DNA of 64,000 nucleotides, from positions 206,567,272 to 206,631,271 of the forward strand of contig NC_081553.1 of assembly GCF_963082655.1 (NCBI RefSeq), written 5' to 3'. Shown one piece after another: positions 41,267 through 51,747 of the stretch. Numbering within the stretch: position 1 is the first letter of the stretch; every line of letters starts with the position of its first letter. Both the position numbers and the translations under genes were made by a program. Under the pieces are notes generated by a model, which was not told the DNA's origin, did not search any database, and worked only from the letters and a program-made list of their open reading frames with translations. This stretch comes from Stomoxys calcitrans (Eukaryota > Arthropoda > Insecta > Diptera > Muscidae).

Positions 41267-41985
41267 TTTGCTGAAGGGCTCATTTTATGCATTCACTCAT
41301 TTCGTTACTTGGTGTCTTGTTTATCTGTTTTACTCATTTCTCAAATGTCTCATACAATGTTGTATTGTTAAACTAAGAGTTCAGTTCTTAAAATGATTGT
41401 AAGTGTGTCTTGAAAGCAGAAATGAATGGACTTTCGCAGGCCTTTGGTAGGAACCTGAACAACCAATCTTCTACAATTATAATCTTCTGCATCCGAAAAT
41501 CCATCAGAGGGCCAATCATATGACCATCTAATTTACGAGTATGTCTTGACGGCAGCCTACTAAGAATGTCTACCTGCAATAGTCCAGCAGTGGACTCAAT
41601 TCCCAACTAAGTTCCACTCTTGTATAAGAGGCACCCGAACAACCAATTTTCTCTAACTATAAGCTTCTCAATTTGGAAATCCATCAGAGTGTTCATCATG
41701 TCACTATCTAATATACGAAAATGTTTCGACGGTAACCCACTAAATAGGTCGACCTGCAAAAGTCTCATCCTGCTCCCCAAGTCCCAAAAAACTTCCATGG
41801 ACCCAGTGCTCATGGCATGAAATTTAGGGTCACTCTATTAATCCTGCCAATGTTTCTCAAGCACCGGTAGCCAAATAAGTAGAATAGTCGTGTGTTCAAT
41901 TCCCTTGGCCTTGGTCGGTTGCTACAGCGGTATCACAATGGACTCAAAATTGTCAACATTTGTTTGTAAAGGACTGTGTGACATG
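41267..41985. other. Unassigned stretch containing a two-copy coding-like duplication
   Basis: No repeat of the main families. The segment 41457-41816 holds two related units 180 bp apart (separate entry). The rest shows nothing recognisable. Confidence 0.45.
41388..41813 (-). repeat. Two 60-codon repeats in minus-strand frames, unknown product
   Basis: GAACAACCAAT occurs at 41457 and 41637. The two minus frames (41606-41388 and 41813-41607) share the pattern LLQVD-(I/L)-x-S-x-LPS-x-H-x-RxLD, then LMDF-x-x-x-K-x-I-x-x-E-x-WLF. The 180-bp period is in frame, and the differences look more conservative at protein level than random. This could be two units of a repetitive protein or exon, or a transposon fragment. 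I do not recognise it, and neither frame is long enough to stand as a gene. Confidence 0.35.
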
Positions 41986-41999
41986 CGTCACTTTCTCTT

Positions 42000-42328
42000 T
42001 TATAGGCCTCCAGATGTGGCAGCCATACGTCGGCACCGAGTGTACCGGCGCTGATTACAAAAATTGCATCCCGGCACGGCATAGCTATGAGCACCACACA
42101 GGCATGAACTTCGATTTACAATTTGTGTGGTGTTCTTCGTTATCGTGCGAAGCTTAGCTGGGAGCTAACGGTAGCGTCCACAGGTTATGGATAGTGAAAT
42201 GCTTCATAAGAAGTAGCTGAAACTGCAGTCGCCTAAAATCTGAGGTATTGATTGAGTAGAGAGTCTCAGTGAGTGGCCGGGCTGCACCGGCTCTCGTTCA
42301 AATACTCAGTGCCAATGAAGCTCGAAAC
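42000..42328 (+). mobile_element. RTE-like 5' region fragment
   Basis: It contains GAGCACCACACAGGCATGAA, TTCTTCGTTATCGTGCGAAG, CTTAGCTGGGAGCTAACGG and AATACTCAGTGCCAATG. These match, in reverse complement, 8690-8820 upstream of the RTE endonuclease remnant. It runs into the SINE at 42329. The 42865-42900 piece (GACAAGGCGGGTTATTGG) beyond the MITE fits the next part of the same region. Confidence 0.5.
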
Positions 42329-42625
42329 CACCGAAGCGCAGAGGTCCACATATGATGCTGAACGCATGGGTTCATCCGGGTGGGAACATTAAAAAAATTC
42401 TTCTGCGGTATTTATCCCCTCCTAATACTGGCGACAATTGTGAGGCGTTGTACCATTTGTTATGGCAGCCATGTAAAAGTTTCTCCACAAAGAGGAGTCA
42501 CAGTGCGACACTGATAAGGAGGCCTCTTATCAGTGAACTTCAACTTGAATCGAACATCACACTTTTATATGTTAGAAGTTTGCCCTCGTTGCTTAATGGA
42601 ATGTTCATGGGGAAATTGGCATTTG
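42329..42625 (+). mobile_element. tRNA-derived SINE, degraded copy
   Basis: It follows the complete SINE from CACCGAAGCGCAGAGG through CTGAACGCATGGGTTC to GGAATGTTCATGGGG. Box A is altered and box B is broken (GGTTCATCCGG in place of GGTTCGAATCC), so the internal promoter is probably dead. A MITE follows directly at 42628. Confidence 0.72.
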
Positions 42626-42627
42626 TA

Positions 42628-42863
42628 CTGTGTTGCCCAAAAAGTAATTGCGGATTTTTCATATAGTCGGCGTTGACAAATTTTTTCACAGCTTCTGACT
42701 CTGTAATTGCATTCTCTCTTCTGTCAGTTATCAGCTGTTACTTTTAGCTTGCTTTAGAAAAAAAGTGTAAAAAAGTATATTTGATTAAAGTTCATTCTAA
42801 GTTTTATTAAAAATGCATTTACTTTCTTTTAAAAAGTCCGCAATTACTTTTTGAGCAACCCAA
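42628..42863 (-). mobile_element. Mariner-type MITE, reversed copy
   Basis: Same family as at 1608 but inverted: GTTGCCCAAAAAGTAATTGC is followed by GGATTTTTCATATAGTCGG. The far end is …TTTTTGAGCAACCCAA with TA at 42864-42865. The near end is degraded (CTGTGTTGCC). Confidence 0.88.
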
Positions 42864-42949
42864 TATGATGCTCGATATGACAAGGCGGGTTATTGGGCCA
42901 TCATGTTCCCGCGGTGATCGGTAGCATTGACCGGAACGAGGTTACTCAT

Positions 42950-43367
42950 CTTTAATAGTTTGGCAAGAATCGCACTCTACACATGCAAATGTGGCAAAAA
43001 CAACAACACCTCGATAACCATTGCATTATTCCAAGTTTCAAATTACATATTCTACCCACGAGTCCCTGACAGAAGTAAAGTTCCTCAAACGCCTTCGTAA
43101 TCTTAGATTTCTTATTAAGATTCTACTTTAACATACTGTCCGCAAACAACTCATGGAATATGGCTGAAGATGCGGAAGCCTAAACTCGGGAATTCTTCAC
43201 CTCCTTGTAAACAATACTAACTCCATCTCAATGCTCAATCTACAGTCCTTAGCCTAGAAGGCCATTCAACCGAGAGGCTTGTTCCGTACCTTTGATACAG
43301 TAGACACAAATTTGCCTTTGAAAGAATAGCGATATCATCTGTGCAAGAGCTCACCTTGACTCCCTTT
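42950..43367 (-). pseudogene. Retrotransposon 3, RT piece downstream of HLE-C2
   Basis: The minus strand reads GVKVSSCTDDIAILSKAN from 43367, where CTDD (43334-43345) occupies the YADD position. After frame changes come ELVLFTRR and IPEFRLP (about 43235-43190), typical of the region after motif C. It is more decayed than the upstream piece. It belongs with 44677 onward, with HLE-C2 in between. Confidence 0.6.
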
Positions 43368-44676
43368 TTATACCCTCCACCATAAGATGGGGGGTATACT
43401 AATTTCGTCATTCTGTTTGTAACTACTCGAAATATTCGTCTGAGACCCCATAAAGTATATATATTCTTGATCGTCGTGACATTTTATGTCGATCTAGCCA
43501 TGTCCGTCCGTCTCTCCGTCCGTCCGTCCGTCTGTCTGTCGAAAGCACGCTAACTTCCGAAGGAGTAAAGCCAGCCGCTTGAAATTTTACACAAATACTT
43601 CTTATTTGTGTAGGTCGGTTGGTATTGTAAATGGGCCATATCGGTCCATGTTTTGATATAGCTGCCATATAAACCGATCTTGGGTCTTGACTTCTTGAGC
43701 CCCTAGAGTGCGCAATTCTTATCCGATTGGAATGAAATTTTGCACGACGTGTTTTGTTATGATATCCAACAAATGCGCCAAGTACGGTTCAAATCGGTTC
43801 ATAACCTGATATAGCTGCCATATAAACCGATCTTGGGTCTTGACTTCTTGAGCCTCTAGAGTGCGCAATTCTTATCCGATTGAAATGAAATTTTGCACGA
43901 CGTGTTTTGTTATTATATCCAACAAGTGTGCCAAGTATGGTTCAAATCGATCCATAACCTGATATAGCTGCCATATAAACCGATCTGGGTCTCGACTTCT
44001 TGAGCCTCTAGAGGGCGCAATTCTTATCCGAATGGAATGGAATTTCGCACGACGTGTTTTGTTATGATACCCAACAACTGTGCCAAGTATGGTTGAAATC
44101 GGTCCGTAACCTGATATAGCTGTCATATAAACAGGTCTGGGGATTTGACTTCTTGAGCTTTTAGAGGGCGCAATTCCTATCCGATTTGACTGAAATTTTG
44201 CATGACGTATTTTATTTTTACTTTCAACAACTGTGTCAAATAATAGTAATGATATAGCTGCCATATAAACCGATCTGGGATCTTGACTTCTTGACCCCTA
44301 GAGGTCGCAATTATTATCCGATTTGCCTGAAACGGATCCTCTCATGACCATCAACAAACGTGTTTATTATGGTCTGAATCGGTCTATAGCCCGATACAGA
44401 TGCCATATAAATCGTTCTCTCTATTTTACTTCGTGAGCCCCAATGGGCCCAATTCTTATGCGAATTGGCTGAAATTTTACACAGGTCTCCAACATATAAT
44501 TTAATTGTGGTCCGAACCGGACCATATCTTGATATCGTTTTAATAGCAGAGCAACTCTTTTCTTATATCCTTTTTTGCCTAAGAAGAGATGCCGGGAAAA
44601 GGACTCGACAAATGCGATCCATGGTGGAGGGTATATAAGATTCGGCCCGGCCGAACTTAGCACGCTTTTACTTGTT
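43368..44676 (+). mobile_element. Helentron-like repeat, subfamily C (copy C2), complete
   Basis: Head TTATACCCTCCACCATAAG, then CCCCATAAAGTATATATATTC, CGTCCGTCCGTCCGTCTGTC and modules of about 153 bp. The last module differs (CATATAAATCG, CTCTATTTTACTTCGTGAGC). The tail is CCATGGTGGAGGGTATATAAG, the palindrome TTCGGCCCGGCCGAACTTAG and ACTTGTT at 44670-44676. Length is 1,309 bp. It is inserted between RT motifs B and C of retrotransposon 3 with no duplication of the target. Confidence 0.87.
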
Positions 44677-46060
44677 TTTCCTACAAAAATCCGATCAAAC
44701 ACCTGGATCCATAAGAGCGATAAAATGACACCATTTTGAGGTGTCCCCACCGTGCCTGCCATCAGCATAGACGTATCCCCTAAGCTCACCGGAATATTCC
44801 TAATCATAAGCATGTTCATTATTCTATTCATCACTCTGTCCTCCATCTCTATGTTCCTCATGCCACCTTCTATTGCAGGTAAAGAAAATGCAAAGAAAAT
44901 GATACCACAGGAACAGAAGATGGAAGATGCCTTATAGCTCCTCACTTCGAATCATCCTTCCTTTCCGTTCTCCGTCACTGAGTTCCTCATGGCTGTTGCT
45001 ATTGCAGACAAAGAAAATGCCAAGATTTCCTCCTTGTTTTCTAGAGACCTCTCCAGATGATCATCAAAGCCATGAAAAGCGACCTTTTCCACGGATATAA
45101 GCATCCTGGCATCCGTAGAAGTAGAAAACACACCCAGCTGACTCTGTATACGCAAGTCCAGAATCGTCTTCAGTGTAGTTAAGGTCAAAACTTGGATGAT
45201 TTACTCATATTTCCTGATTTCGCAAAATATTTGAAGAGCAAGTTGTGTTAGACCCCCTGATTATAAAAAGACCGATTTCCCGACTCACTAGGACATTATG
45301 ATACCACAGGAACAAAAGAACGAAAATGCCTTATAGTTCCTATCGTCGAATCCTTTCTTTCGTTCCTTCTCTTCCGTCCTCTATCACTGCGTTCCTCATG
45401 ACAGTTGCTTTTGGTTTACTCCTTGTACTCGAAAGACATCTTCAGGTGAAGAACAACACCATGTAAAACGGCGCTTTTTTCCCGGGTATAAGCTTCCTGA
45501 CATCCGGAGGAGTAGAAAACACACCCAGTTGACCCTTAATATGCTGGTCCTGAATCGTCTTCAGTGTAGTTATGGTCCAAACTCCTATTAAAACGGATAT
45601 AAGCTTCCTGACATCCGGAGGAGTAGAAAACACACCCAGTTGACCCTTAATATGCTGGTCCTGAATCGTCTTCAGTGTAGTTATGGTCCAAACTCGGATG
45701 ATTTACTCATATTTCCGGATTTCGCAGAATATTTTAGACCGCACGACATGCCCACTACATAAAGACCGATCTCCCGAATTTCGAGGTTGGTAATGGAAGT
45801 TTGCTATTGGGCTCATTAAGAGATTTTCATACCACGGGAACAGAAGAAGGAAGATGCCTTCTTGTTCCTCTCGTCGACTCATTCCTCATTTCACTTCGGG
45901 TCTCACCCTGAAGACTTTGCTCATATGTCGCTAGAAGCATACCCACAGATTTCAATACCCCTGGAATGTGTAAGGGAGGTACAAGCCTCGCAAGCTAGTC
46001 TGATCTACAATTCCCAGGGACATTTCTGTGGCCCTGCATTCAGAACAGGTGAATTTTAAA
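44677..46060 (-). pseudogene. Retrotransposon 3, RT upstream part with repeated segments
   Basis: Minus strand. Next to HLE-C2 it reads GTVGTPQNGVILSLLW and IQVFDRIFVGK, RT motif B (usually GTPQGGVLSPLLW), encoded near 44727-44747. Upstream, TLKTILDLRIQSQLGVFST and HGFDDHLERSLENKEEILAF correspond to the fingers/motif A region. The motif itself is decayed (SLSAIATAMRN in place of a DI-x-x-AFNN form). This segment is present three times as direct repeats (ATACCACAGGAAC or variant at 44902, 45301, 45829), and the second interval is enlarged by a 111-bp duplication. The clade is uncertain, but the GTPQ motif places it with LOA/I/Jockey-type enzymes. Confidence 0.6.
44880..45900. repeat. Threefold direct repeat of about 400 bp with a 111-bp inner duplication
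   Basis: The anchor ATACCAC(A/G)GGAACA(G/A)AAGA is at 44902, 45301 and 45829 (spacings 399 and 528). Inside the second interval, TATAAGCTTCCTGACATCCG starts at 45487 and 45598. These two 111-bp units appear identical over nearly 100 bp, so this duplication is recent. All units are RT-derived (minus sense). Confidence 0.82.
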
Positions 46061-46794
46061 ACTCTTCAGCCATCTCGATGAGCGATTTGCGACAAGTTCT
46101 AATGGTGTTTAATGCAGGCACCTGCCGCGTTGGCCGAATCCTGCAGGGCTCTTAACCCCGGGTGAATATAATGCGTCCACCAACACCCCCCAACACATAG
46201 CCTAAGCTGTGCATGGGTACCAATTCGAGTTCACGTTGTCCGAACGTGTTCTCCCCCTTGGTTAGGGGCGGAGCACTATCTAAAACTCCTTCCGATCTAT
46301 GGGTCACGGCACCCGGTTTGGGTCCAAACCACAGCCACCACGTTACTCCCCACTGGGGCCTCACCATAGTCGGGCTGGAATCGAAATCCCAGGGGCCCTC
46401 GACTCCCGTGGTACCAGATTAAGAACTACGGTCAGACCTCGTAGCCGAAGCTACTACCAGTTGAACCCCAAACGGTTCCGGACTGGTCACCTGAAAGGAA
46501 AACGGCCAAAGCCATTTCCCCGAACCCTTCCCCCCAAAAAAACCCCCCAAAACCCCCACCACCAGCAAGATCAATGCATGGTCGCCAACAAGATGGACTA
46601 AAACCAATACGGAGGTAAAAACAGACTAAATACCCCAACACGGACGAGAACCCTATACGCACATGACGGACAAATCGAACGGACAAGAACAGACACTTCC
46701 CACTACGGACAAAAACGAACGAGCACACAAAAAGCGGACAAACATCAAGAGCCAAACCATCGAACGACCTCGCCAGAGGCCTATCACCGCCCAC

Positions 46795-47082
46795 CTAACA
46801 TCCTCCTCCTGTCAAACACCGCCCTCGCAAAGGTGGCCAACCTCGCAAACGTCCCAGAGTCCAACAAGGCCCTCCTAAATCCCACACCCCCTCTGCATAG
46901 GATATACCCATAGCACCTAAGTCCCTGATGTCCGAATAGTACGGGCACTCAGTCAGTAAGTGCACCACGTTCTCAACCACACCCCCGCAGGCAGGACAAC
47001 CTGCAGTCGTCGCATTGAGAGAGTCATGTCCTGTTAGCAACAATCCAAGATTCAGGCCAAAGCCAAAATCGGGTCTGTCCAC
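46795..47082 (-). pseudogene. C-terminal zinc-knuckle region of the R1-like element
   Basis: A 95-codon frame: MDRPDFGFGLNLGLLLTGHD, then GCPACGGVVENVVHLLTECPYY (C-x2-C…H-x4-C), and DIRDLGAMGISYAEGVWDLG. This matches the layout of R1-type ORF2 ends. It is separated by a frameshift from the WRTRWTYNDNG segment upstream. Confidence 0.78.
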
Positions 47083-47489
47083 TATGAACGTCGCGTCCCT
47101 AATAAACCGCTAAGTACCCCGTCCATTGTCATTGTACGTCCAACGTGTCCTCCACCTATCATAAAGGCACTCCAAAAGGTGTGCCTTATGCCGCCTAACA
47201 TCCCCATTCGCCAGATCCGGAATCGGAAGACCCCTCCTAGCCTTATACAAAACCGCGCTACGGATCACCTCCAATTCAAGGAGGCGCAGCACCCAACAAT
47301 ATCTGCATCGCATCTGAGGAGACAGTCCTACCTAAAGGCGCGCACGGCAACATAGCCGACCTCTGGCAAGAAGTAACCTTCTCACGTCCATGAACAGTCA
47401 TGACTGCCCGATACCATATAGGCGCGCCATAAGTTGCACAGGCAACAAATAGTCCCATGCGGCGCGCCTGCTCAGACCCCAGTAACTCC

Positions 47490-47947
47490 TCAGGATGCGC
47501 CTAAGCATAACTGCCACCGCGGAAAGCCATGGTCCAAATGGGCCAGGAAACGCAAACTCTCCGATACAACCACACCAAGGTACTTGACCCGCGGCGAGTA
47601 TCGCAACGATACCGCACCAGCTCTAATGAGCGGAGGCCAGCTAGAAGCCAATCTGCCCTTAAGCAGCATCAAGACTGTCTTCTCAGTAGCAGGAAACGCA
47701 AACTCTCCGACACAATCACATCAAGGTACTTGACCCGCGGCGAGTATGGCAACGATACTGGACCAGCACTAATCAGCGGAGGCTGGCTAGAAGCCAATCT
47801 GCCCTTAAGCAGAATCAAAACTGTCTTCTCAGTAGCCACCTCGATCACATCACACGCGCACCATGCGCATGGCCTCCTCACCCAGGCGTTCAAGAGCAGC
47901 ACGAGGCTGCCCCTCAACCAAGATGAGGAGGTCATCCGCATAGGCAC
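47490..47947 (-). pseudogene. RT palm/thumb of the R1-like element with a duplicated segment
   Basis: Two minus frames (47947-47669 and 47672-47490) both encode LLKGRLASS-x-PPLI-x-AG, YSPRVKYL and VSESLRFL. The underlying DNA is a tandem duplication of about 140 bp: AAACGCAAACTCTCCGA-ACAA and GACCCGCGGCGAGTAT occur near 47550-47600 and again near 47694-47745. The first copy reads on into LAHLDHGFPRWQ. Confidence 0.78.
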
Positions 47948-48159
47948 AAACCTTAAAAGAACGCGCCAACAGTTGAAGCAGAGAATGAATCATGAGGTTC
48001 CAAATGAATGGACCACAAATGGAACCCTGCGGACAGCCTCTTACAACGTCCTTTCAGACCGTCTCGCTGGCCCCAACCACTCAAGCCCTCCTGTCATTAA
48101 AGTAACTGCGCCACAGACTAATCTCCTGACATACCACCTCAACCAACGTCGCGAGCACG

Positions 48160-48630
48160 CTATGCCATAAAAGGTTGTCAAATGCCCCCCTGAAATCGAC
48201 AGCGTTCTGCGACAGTCGATTGTGGTTTTTGAATCCAGAGATACAGTCCCAGAGATGTAATGGCTGCCTGGCTGTCTGAGAAAATATTTATGCCAGAGCT
48301 GCGGAGTCTAGCCCTCGACTCTGTCCCCGGGTCTGAGTCTTAGTCGGAATCGGAGTATTAAGCCGGAGTCGGAAAGCGGTTCGGTATGCCATACGCTATG
48401 CCATAAAAGGTTGTCAAATGCCCCCGCTGAAATCGACAGCGTTCTGCGACAGTCGATTGTGGTTTTTGAATCCAGAGATACAGTCCCAGAGATTTAATGG
48501 CTGCCTGGCTGTCTGAGAAAATATTTATGTCAGGGCTGCGGAGTCTACCCCTCGACTCCGACCCCAGGTCTGAATCTAAGACGCAATCGGAGTATTAAGC
48601 CGGAGTTGGAAAACGGTTCGGAGACGGGGC
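48160..48630. repeat. 236-bp tandem duplication with CGGAGT hexamer tracts
   Basis: CTATGCCATAAAAGGTTGTC is at 48160 and 48396. Both units run through GACAGCGTTCTGCGACAGTC and GAGATACAGTCCCAGAGAT to a stretch of degenerate CGGAGT/ACTCCG hexamers (48296-48390, 48537-48712). The first part is R1 motif A coding sequence. The hexamer tract interrupts it and probably mediated the duplication. Confidence 0.85.
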
Positions 48631-48878
48631 AAGCATGCCTAACTCCGAACCAAACTCCGATACCGGTTCAATAGTCCGACTCCGACTTCGATTCCGCAGC
48701 CCTGGTTATGACATCATATCTAAGCCATTCCATCACCTCTTTACTTGCAGGAAACTCCTCTGGATAAACACTACAGTGGTGGGGTAACATTCTCCAAATA
48801 AACTGTCGTAGTTTTTCAGAGTACATCCACCAGGTTGTCTAGTTTGAACCATCCATATAATAACCTAACAACCTTCTA

Positions 48879-49011
48879 TTGGGTTGCCCAAAAAGTAATT
48901 GCGGATTTTTTAAAAGAAAGTAAATGCTTTTTTAATAAAACTAAGAATCAACTGAAAATTTGTCAACGCCGACTATATGAAAAATCCGCAATTACTTTTT
49001 GGGCAACCCAA
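48879..49011 (+). mobile_element. Mariner-type MITE, 133 bp, internally deleted
   Basis: Both ends are perfect, with TA at 48877-48878 and 49012-49013. The middle goes from AATAAAACTAAGAATCAACT directly to GAAAATTTGTCAACGCCG, missing about 105 bp found in other copies. Confidence 0.9.
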
Positions 49012-49013
49012 TA

Positions 49014-50186
49014 TTACCCTTAAAGCTGCTATCAAGAATAGTAGTGTTACAGAACTTTGCATCAAATAACAGCTCATCTACTCTCACGCTCTTTCTGGTG
49101 TAATTCCATAGCTGCTAAAGCAAACTCGCCTCATCGTGCTGCTGGTTGCCTTTTATTGGTGCGCTTGCTAATGATTTTGGTGTTTGTTTCACGCCAACCT
49201 CCAATTGCCCTCAAAATTCTTGGAACATTTATAACCCCCTCCCCCCCCCCCCCTATCACCAACCATAACACAGGCAACAAACATATGTAGCACAACGACT
49301 GGAAATTAACGAGTTTATTAGCCTTAATGGTCACCCACGTCCGGCACGGTCAAACGAGTTTATGTGTCAGCAGCGGTCATTACACAATTATTCGCATAGT
49401 TGCGTAAATGGAGTTTTATAGTTACGGGTCGTAGAGATTGGGCCCCAGCGTCTGATGGTGTTCTGTTTTTCTCTGCTGTTTCCACTTTTGCCTGGCTATA
49501 TAGTTTGCAACGTCCATATGTTGCTTGTTTGCAATGAGATTAATTGCAATTTTCCCAGCTGCATGGAAGTGGGTTTCAATTGCTCCCAAAGCCAGCCATA
49601 GCCTTAGGAGAATGAGAGCGTTTTTCTTTAGTGTGAGTGGGTGTTTGTTTGTTGTATTTTCGGTAAAATAAATTTCTTTGATTCTCATTTGCACCTGCTA
49701 TAGCAAATAAAACACCTATAAACTAAACCAGGTGATCTGGGGAGAGGGGGAGTAAAAATAACACAGCTAAATGCAACCTAAATCAAAGTTGTGCTACATC
49801 TTTGCTTACTCCATTTACCTGGTTTTTCTTTCTTTTTTTTCTTCCAAGGATTTTTCTCTCCCCCTGCTTTGCTATGGTAAAAACAACTGAGTCCTGGCTA
49901 TGATTTAATTTCCTGGCTACACCATAACCACGTCTAGTTGCTTGATATGGTAACTTGCTGCAAAGCAGCTGCAGCAGCAACAACGCTTCATTATAAGCTT
50001 CCGCTTATATGGTTTCACCATATACACCGATAGACTCGTAGTCTGATAGAAAGACGTATATACCTGCAGAGAGATGATACCATTGATGGAAGTGTACGTA
50101 ATTTGGTACCATTTGCAAGAGCAAAGTGTTCAGGAAAATATGTTCTTGAAAATTTAGTATGAAAATCAAGTTTTGAAGTAAATTTA
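49014..50186. other. Unassigned stretch
   Basis: No dispersed family recognised. A C-run at 49235-49253 and AT-rich sequence. Short frames only; none has a motif that I can name. Confidence 0.45.
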
Positions 50187-51712
50187 AACAAGTAAAAGCT
50201 TGGTAAGTTCGGCCGGGCCGAATCTTATATACCCTCCACCATGGAGCGCATTTGTCGAGTTCTTTTCCCGACATCTGTTCTTAGGCAAAAAAGGATATAA
50301 GAAAAGATTTGCTCTGCTATTAGAGCGATATTAAGATATGATCCGGTTTAGACCACAATTAAATTATATGTTGGAGACCTGTGTAAAATGTCAGCCAATT
50401 CGAATAAGAATTGCGCCCTTTGAGGGCTCAAGAAGTAAAATAGAGAGATCGATTTATATGGAAGCTGTATCGGGCTATAGACCGACTCAGACCATAATAA
50501 ACACGTATGTCGATGGTCATGAGAGGATCCGTCGCACAAAATTTCAGGCAAATCGGATAATAATTGCGACCTCTAGAGACTCAAGAAGTCAAGATCCCAG
50601 ATCGGTTTATATGGCAGCTATATCAGGTTATGGACCGATTTGAACCATACTTGGCACAGTTGTTGGATATCATAACAAAATACTTCGTGCAAAATTTCAG
50701 CCAAATCGGATGAGAATTGCGCCCTCTAGAGGCTCAAGAAGTCAAGACCCAAGATCGGTTTATATGACAGGTATATTAGGTTATGGACCGATGTGAACAA
50801 TACTTGGCACAGTTGTTGAATATCATAACGAAACACGTCGTGCAAAATTTGATTCCAATCGGATAAGAATTGCGCACTATAGAAGCTCAAGAAGTCAAGA
50901 CCCAAGATCGGTTTATATGGCAGCTATATAAGGTTATGGACCGATTTGAACCAAACTTGGCACAGTTGTTGGATATCATAACAAAACACGTCGTGCAAAA
51001 TTTCATTCCAATCGGATAAGAATTGCGCCCTCTAGAGGCTCAAGAAGTCAAGACCCAAGATCGGTTTATATGGCAGCTATATCAAAACATGGACCGATTT
51101 AAACCATACTTGGCACAGTTGTTGGATATAATAACAAAACACGTCGTGCAAAATTTCGTTCTAATCGGATAAGAATTGCGCTCTCTGGAGGCTCAAGAAG
51201 TCAAGACCCAAGATCGGTTTATATGGCAGCTATACCAGTTTATAGACCGATTTGAACCATACTTAACACAGTTGTTAGATGTGATACTGAAACACTATGT
51301 GCAAAATTTCATTTAAATCGGATAAGAATTGCGCCCTCTAGAGGCTCAAGAAGTCAAGACCCAAGATCGGTTTATATGGCAGCTATATCAAAACATGTAC
51401 CGATATGGTCCATTTACAATACCAACCGACCTACACTAATAAAAAGTATTTGTGCATAATGTCAAGCGGCTAGCTTTACTCCTTCGGAAGTTAGCGTGCT
51501 TTCGACAAACAGACGGACGGACAGACGGACGGATGGACGGACAGACAGACAGACGGACGGACGGACAGGCGGATGGACATGGCTAGATCGACATAAAATG
51601 TCGCGACGATCAAGTATATTAATACTTTATGGGGTGTCAGGCGAATATTTCGAGTAGTTACAAACAGAATGACGAAATTAGTATACCCCCCATCCTATGG
51701 TGGAGGGTATAA
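50187..51712 (-). mobile_element. Helentron-like repeat, subfamily C (copy C8), complete, minus
   Basis: The plus strand opens AACAAGTAAAAGCTTGG, the palindrome GTTCGGCCGGGCCGAAT and TATACCCTCCACCATGG. Nine modules follow at exactly 153-bp steps (GATCGG at 50906, 51059, 51212, 51365). Then comes the unique segment CCGACCTACACTAATAAAAAG, a long GACGGACGGACA microsatellite (51512-51578) and the head CCATCCTATGGTGGAGGGTATAA. It is the best minus-strand reference for subfamily C. Confidence 0.87.
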
Positions 51713-51747
51713 AAATGGTTAGCATTTGTCAAGTTCTTGAATGATTT

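Larger units (their letters stand above)
46110..48720 (-). mobile_element. R1-clade non-LTR retrotransposon, 3' half, broken
   Basis: A GC-rich minus-strand element. From upstream: AVDFRGAFDNLLW (motif A, near 48200-48160), GCPQGSICGPFIWN (motif B, about 47996-48039), CAYADDLLILVEG (motif C, YADD at 47931-47942, intact). Then come PPLISAGPVSLPYSPRVKYL, ATYGAPIWYRAVMTV and VSSDAMQILLGAAP, LEVIRSAVLYKARRGLP, and a Cys/His tail CPACGGVVENVVHLLTECPY. About 46110-46795 is the presumed 3' untranslated region. Several frameshifts and a duplication of the RT thumb start break it. R1 elements usually live in 28S rDNA, but no rDNA is seen here, so this is a dispersed relative or a stray copy. Confidence 0.82.

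Noticed and set aside
47529..48170. 213-codon plus-strand frame
   Set aside because: It is antisense to the R1-like reverse transcriptase, which has recognisable motifs on the minus strand.
46110..48720. Evidence of rDNA around the R1-like element
   Set aside because: No 28S-like sequence flanks it. HLE, MITE and other retrotransposon debris do.
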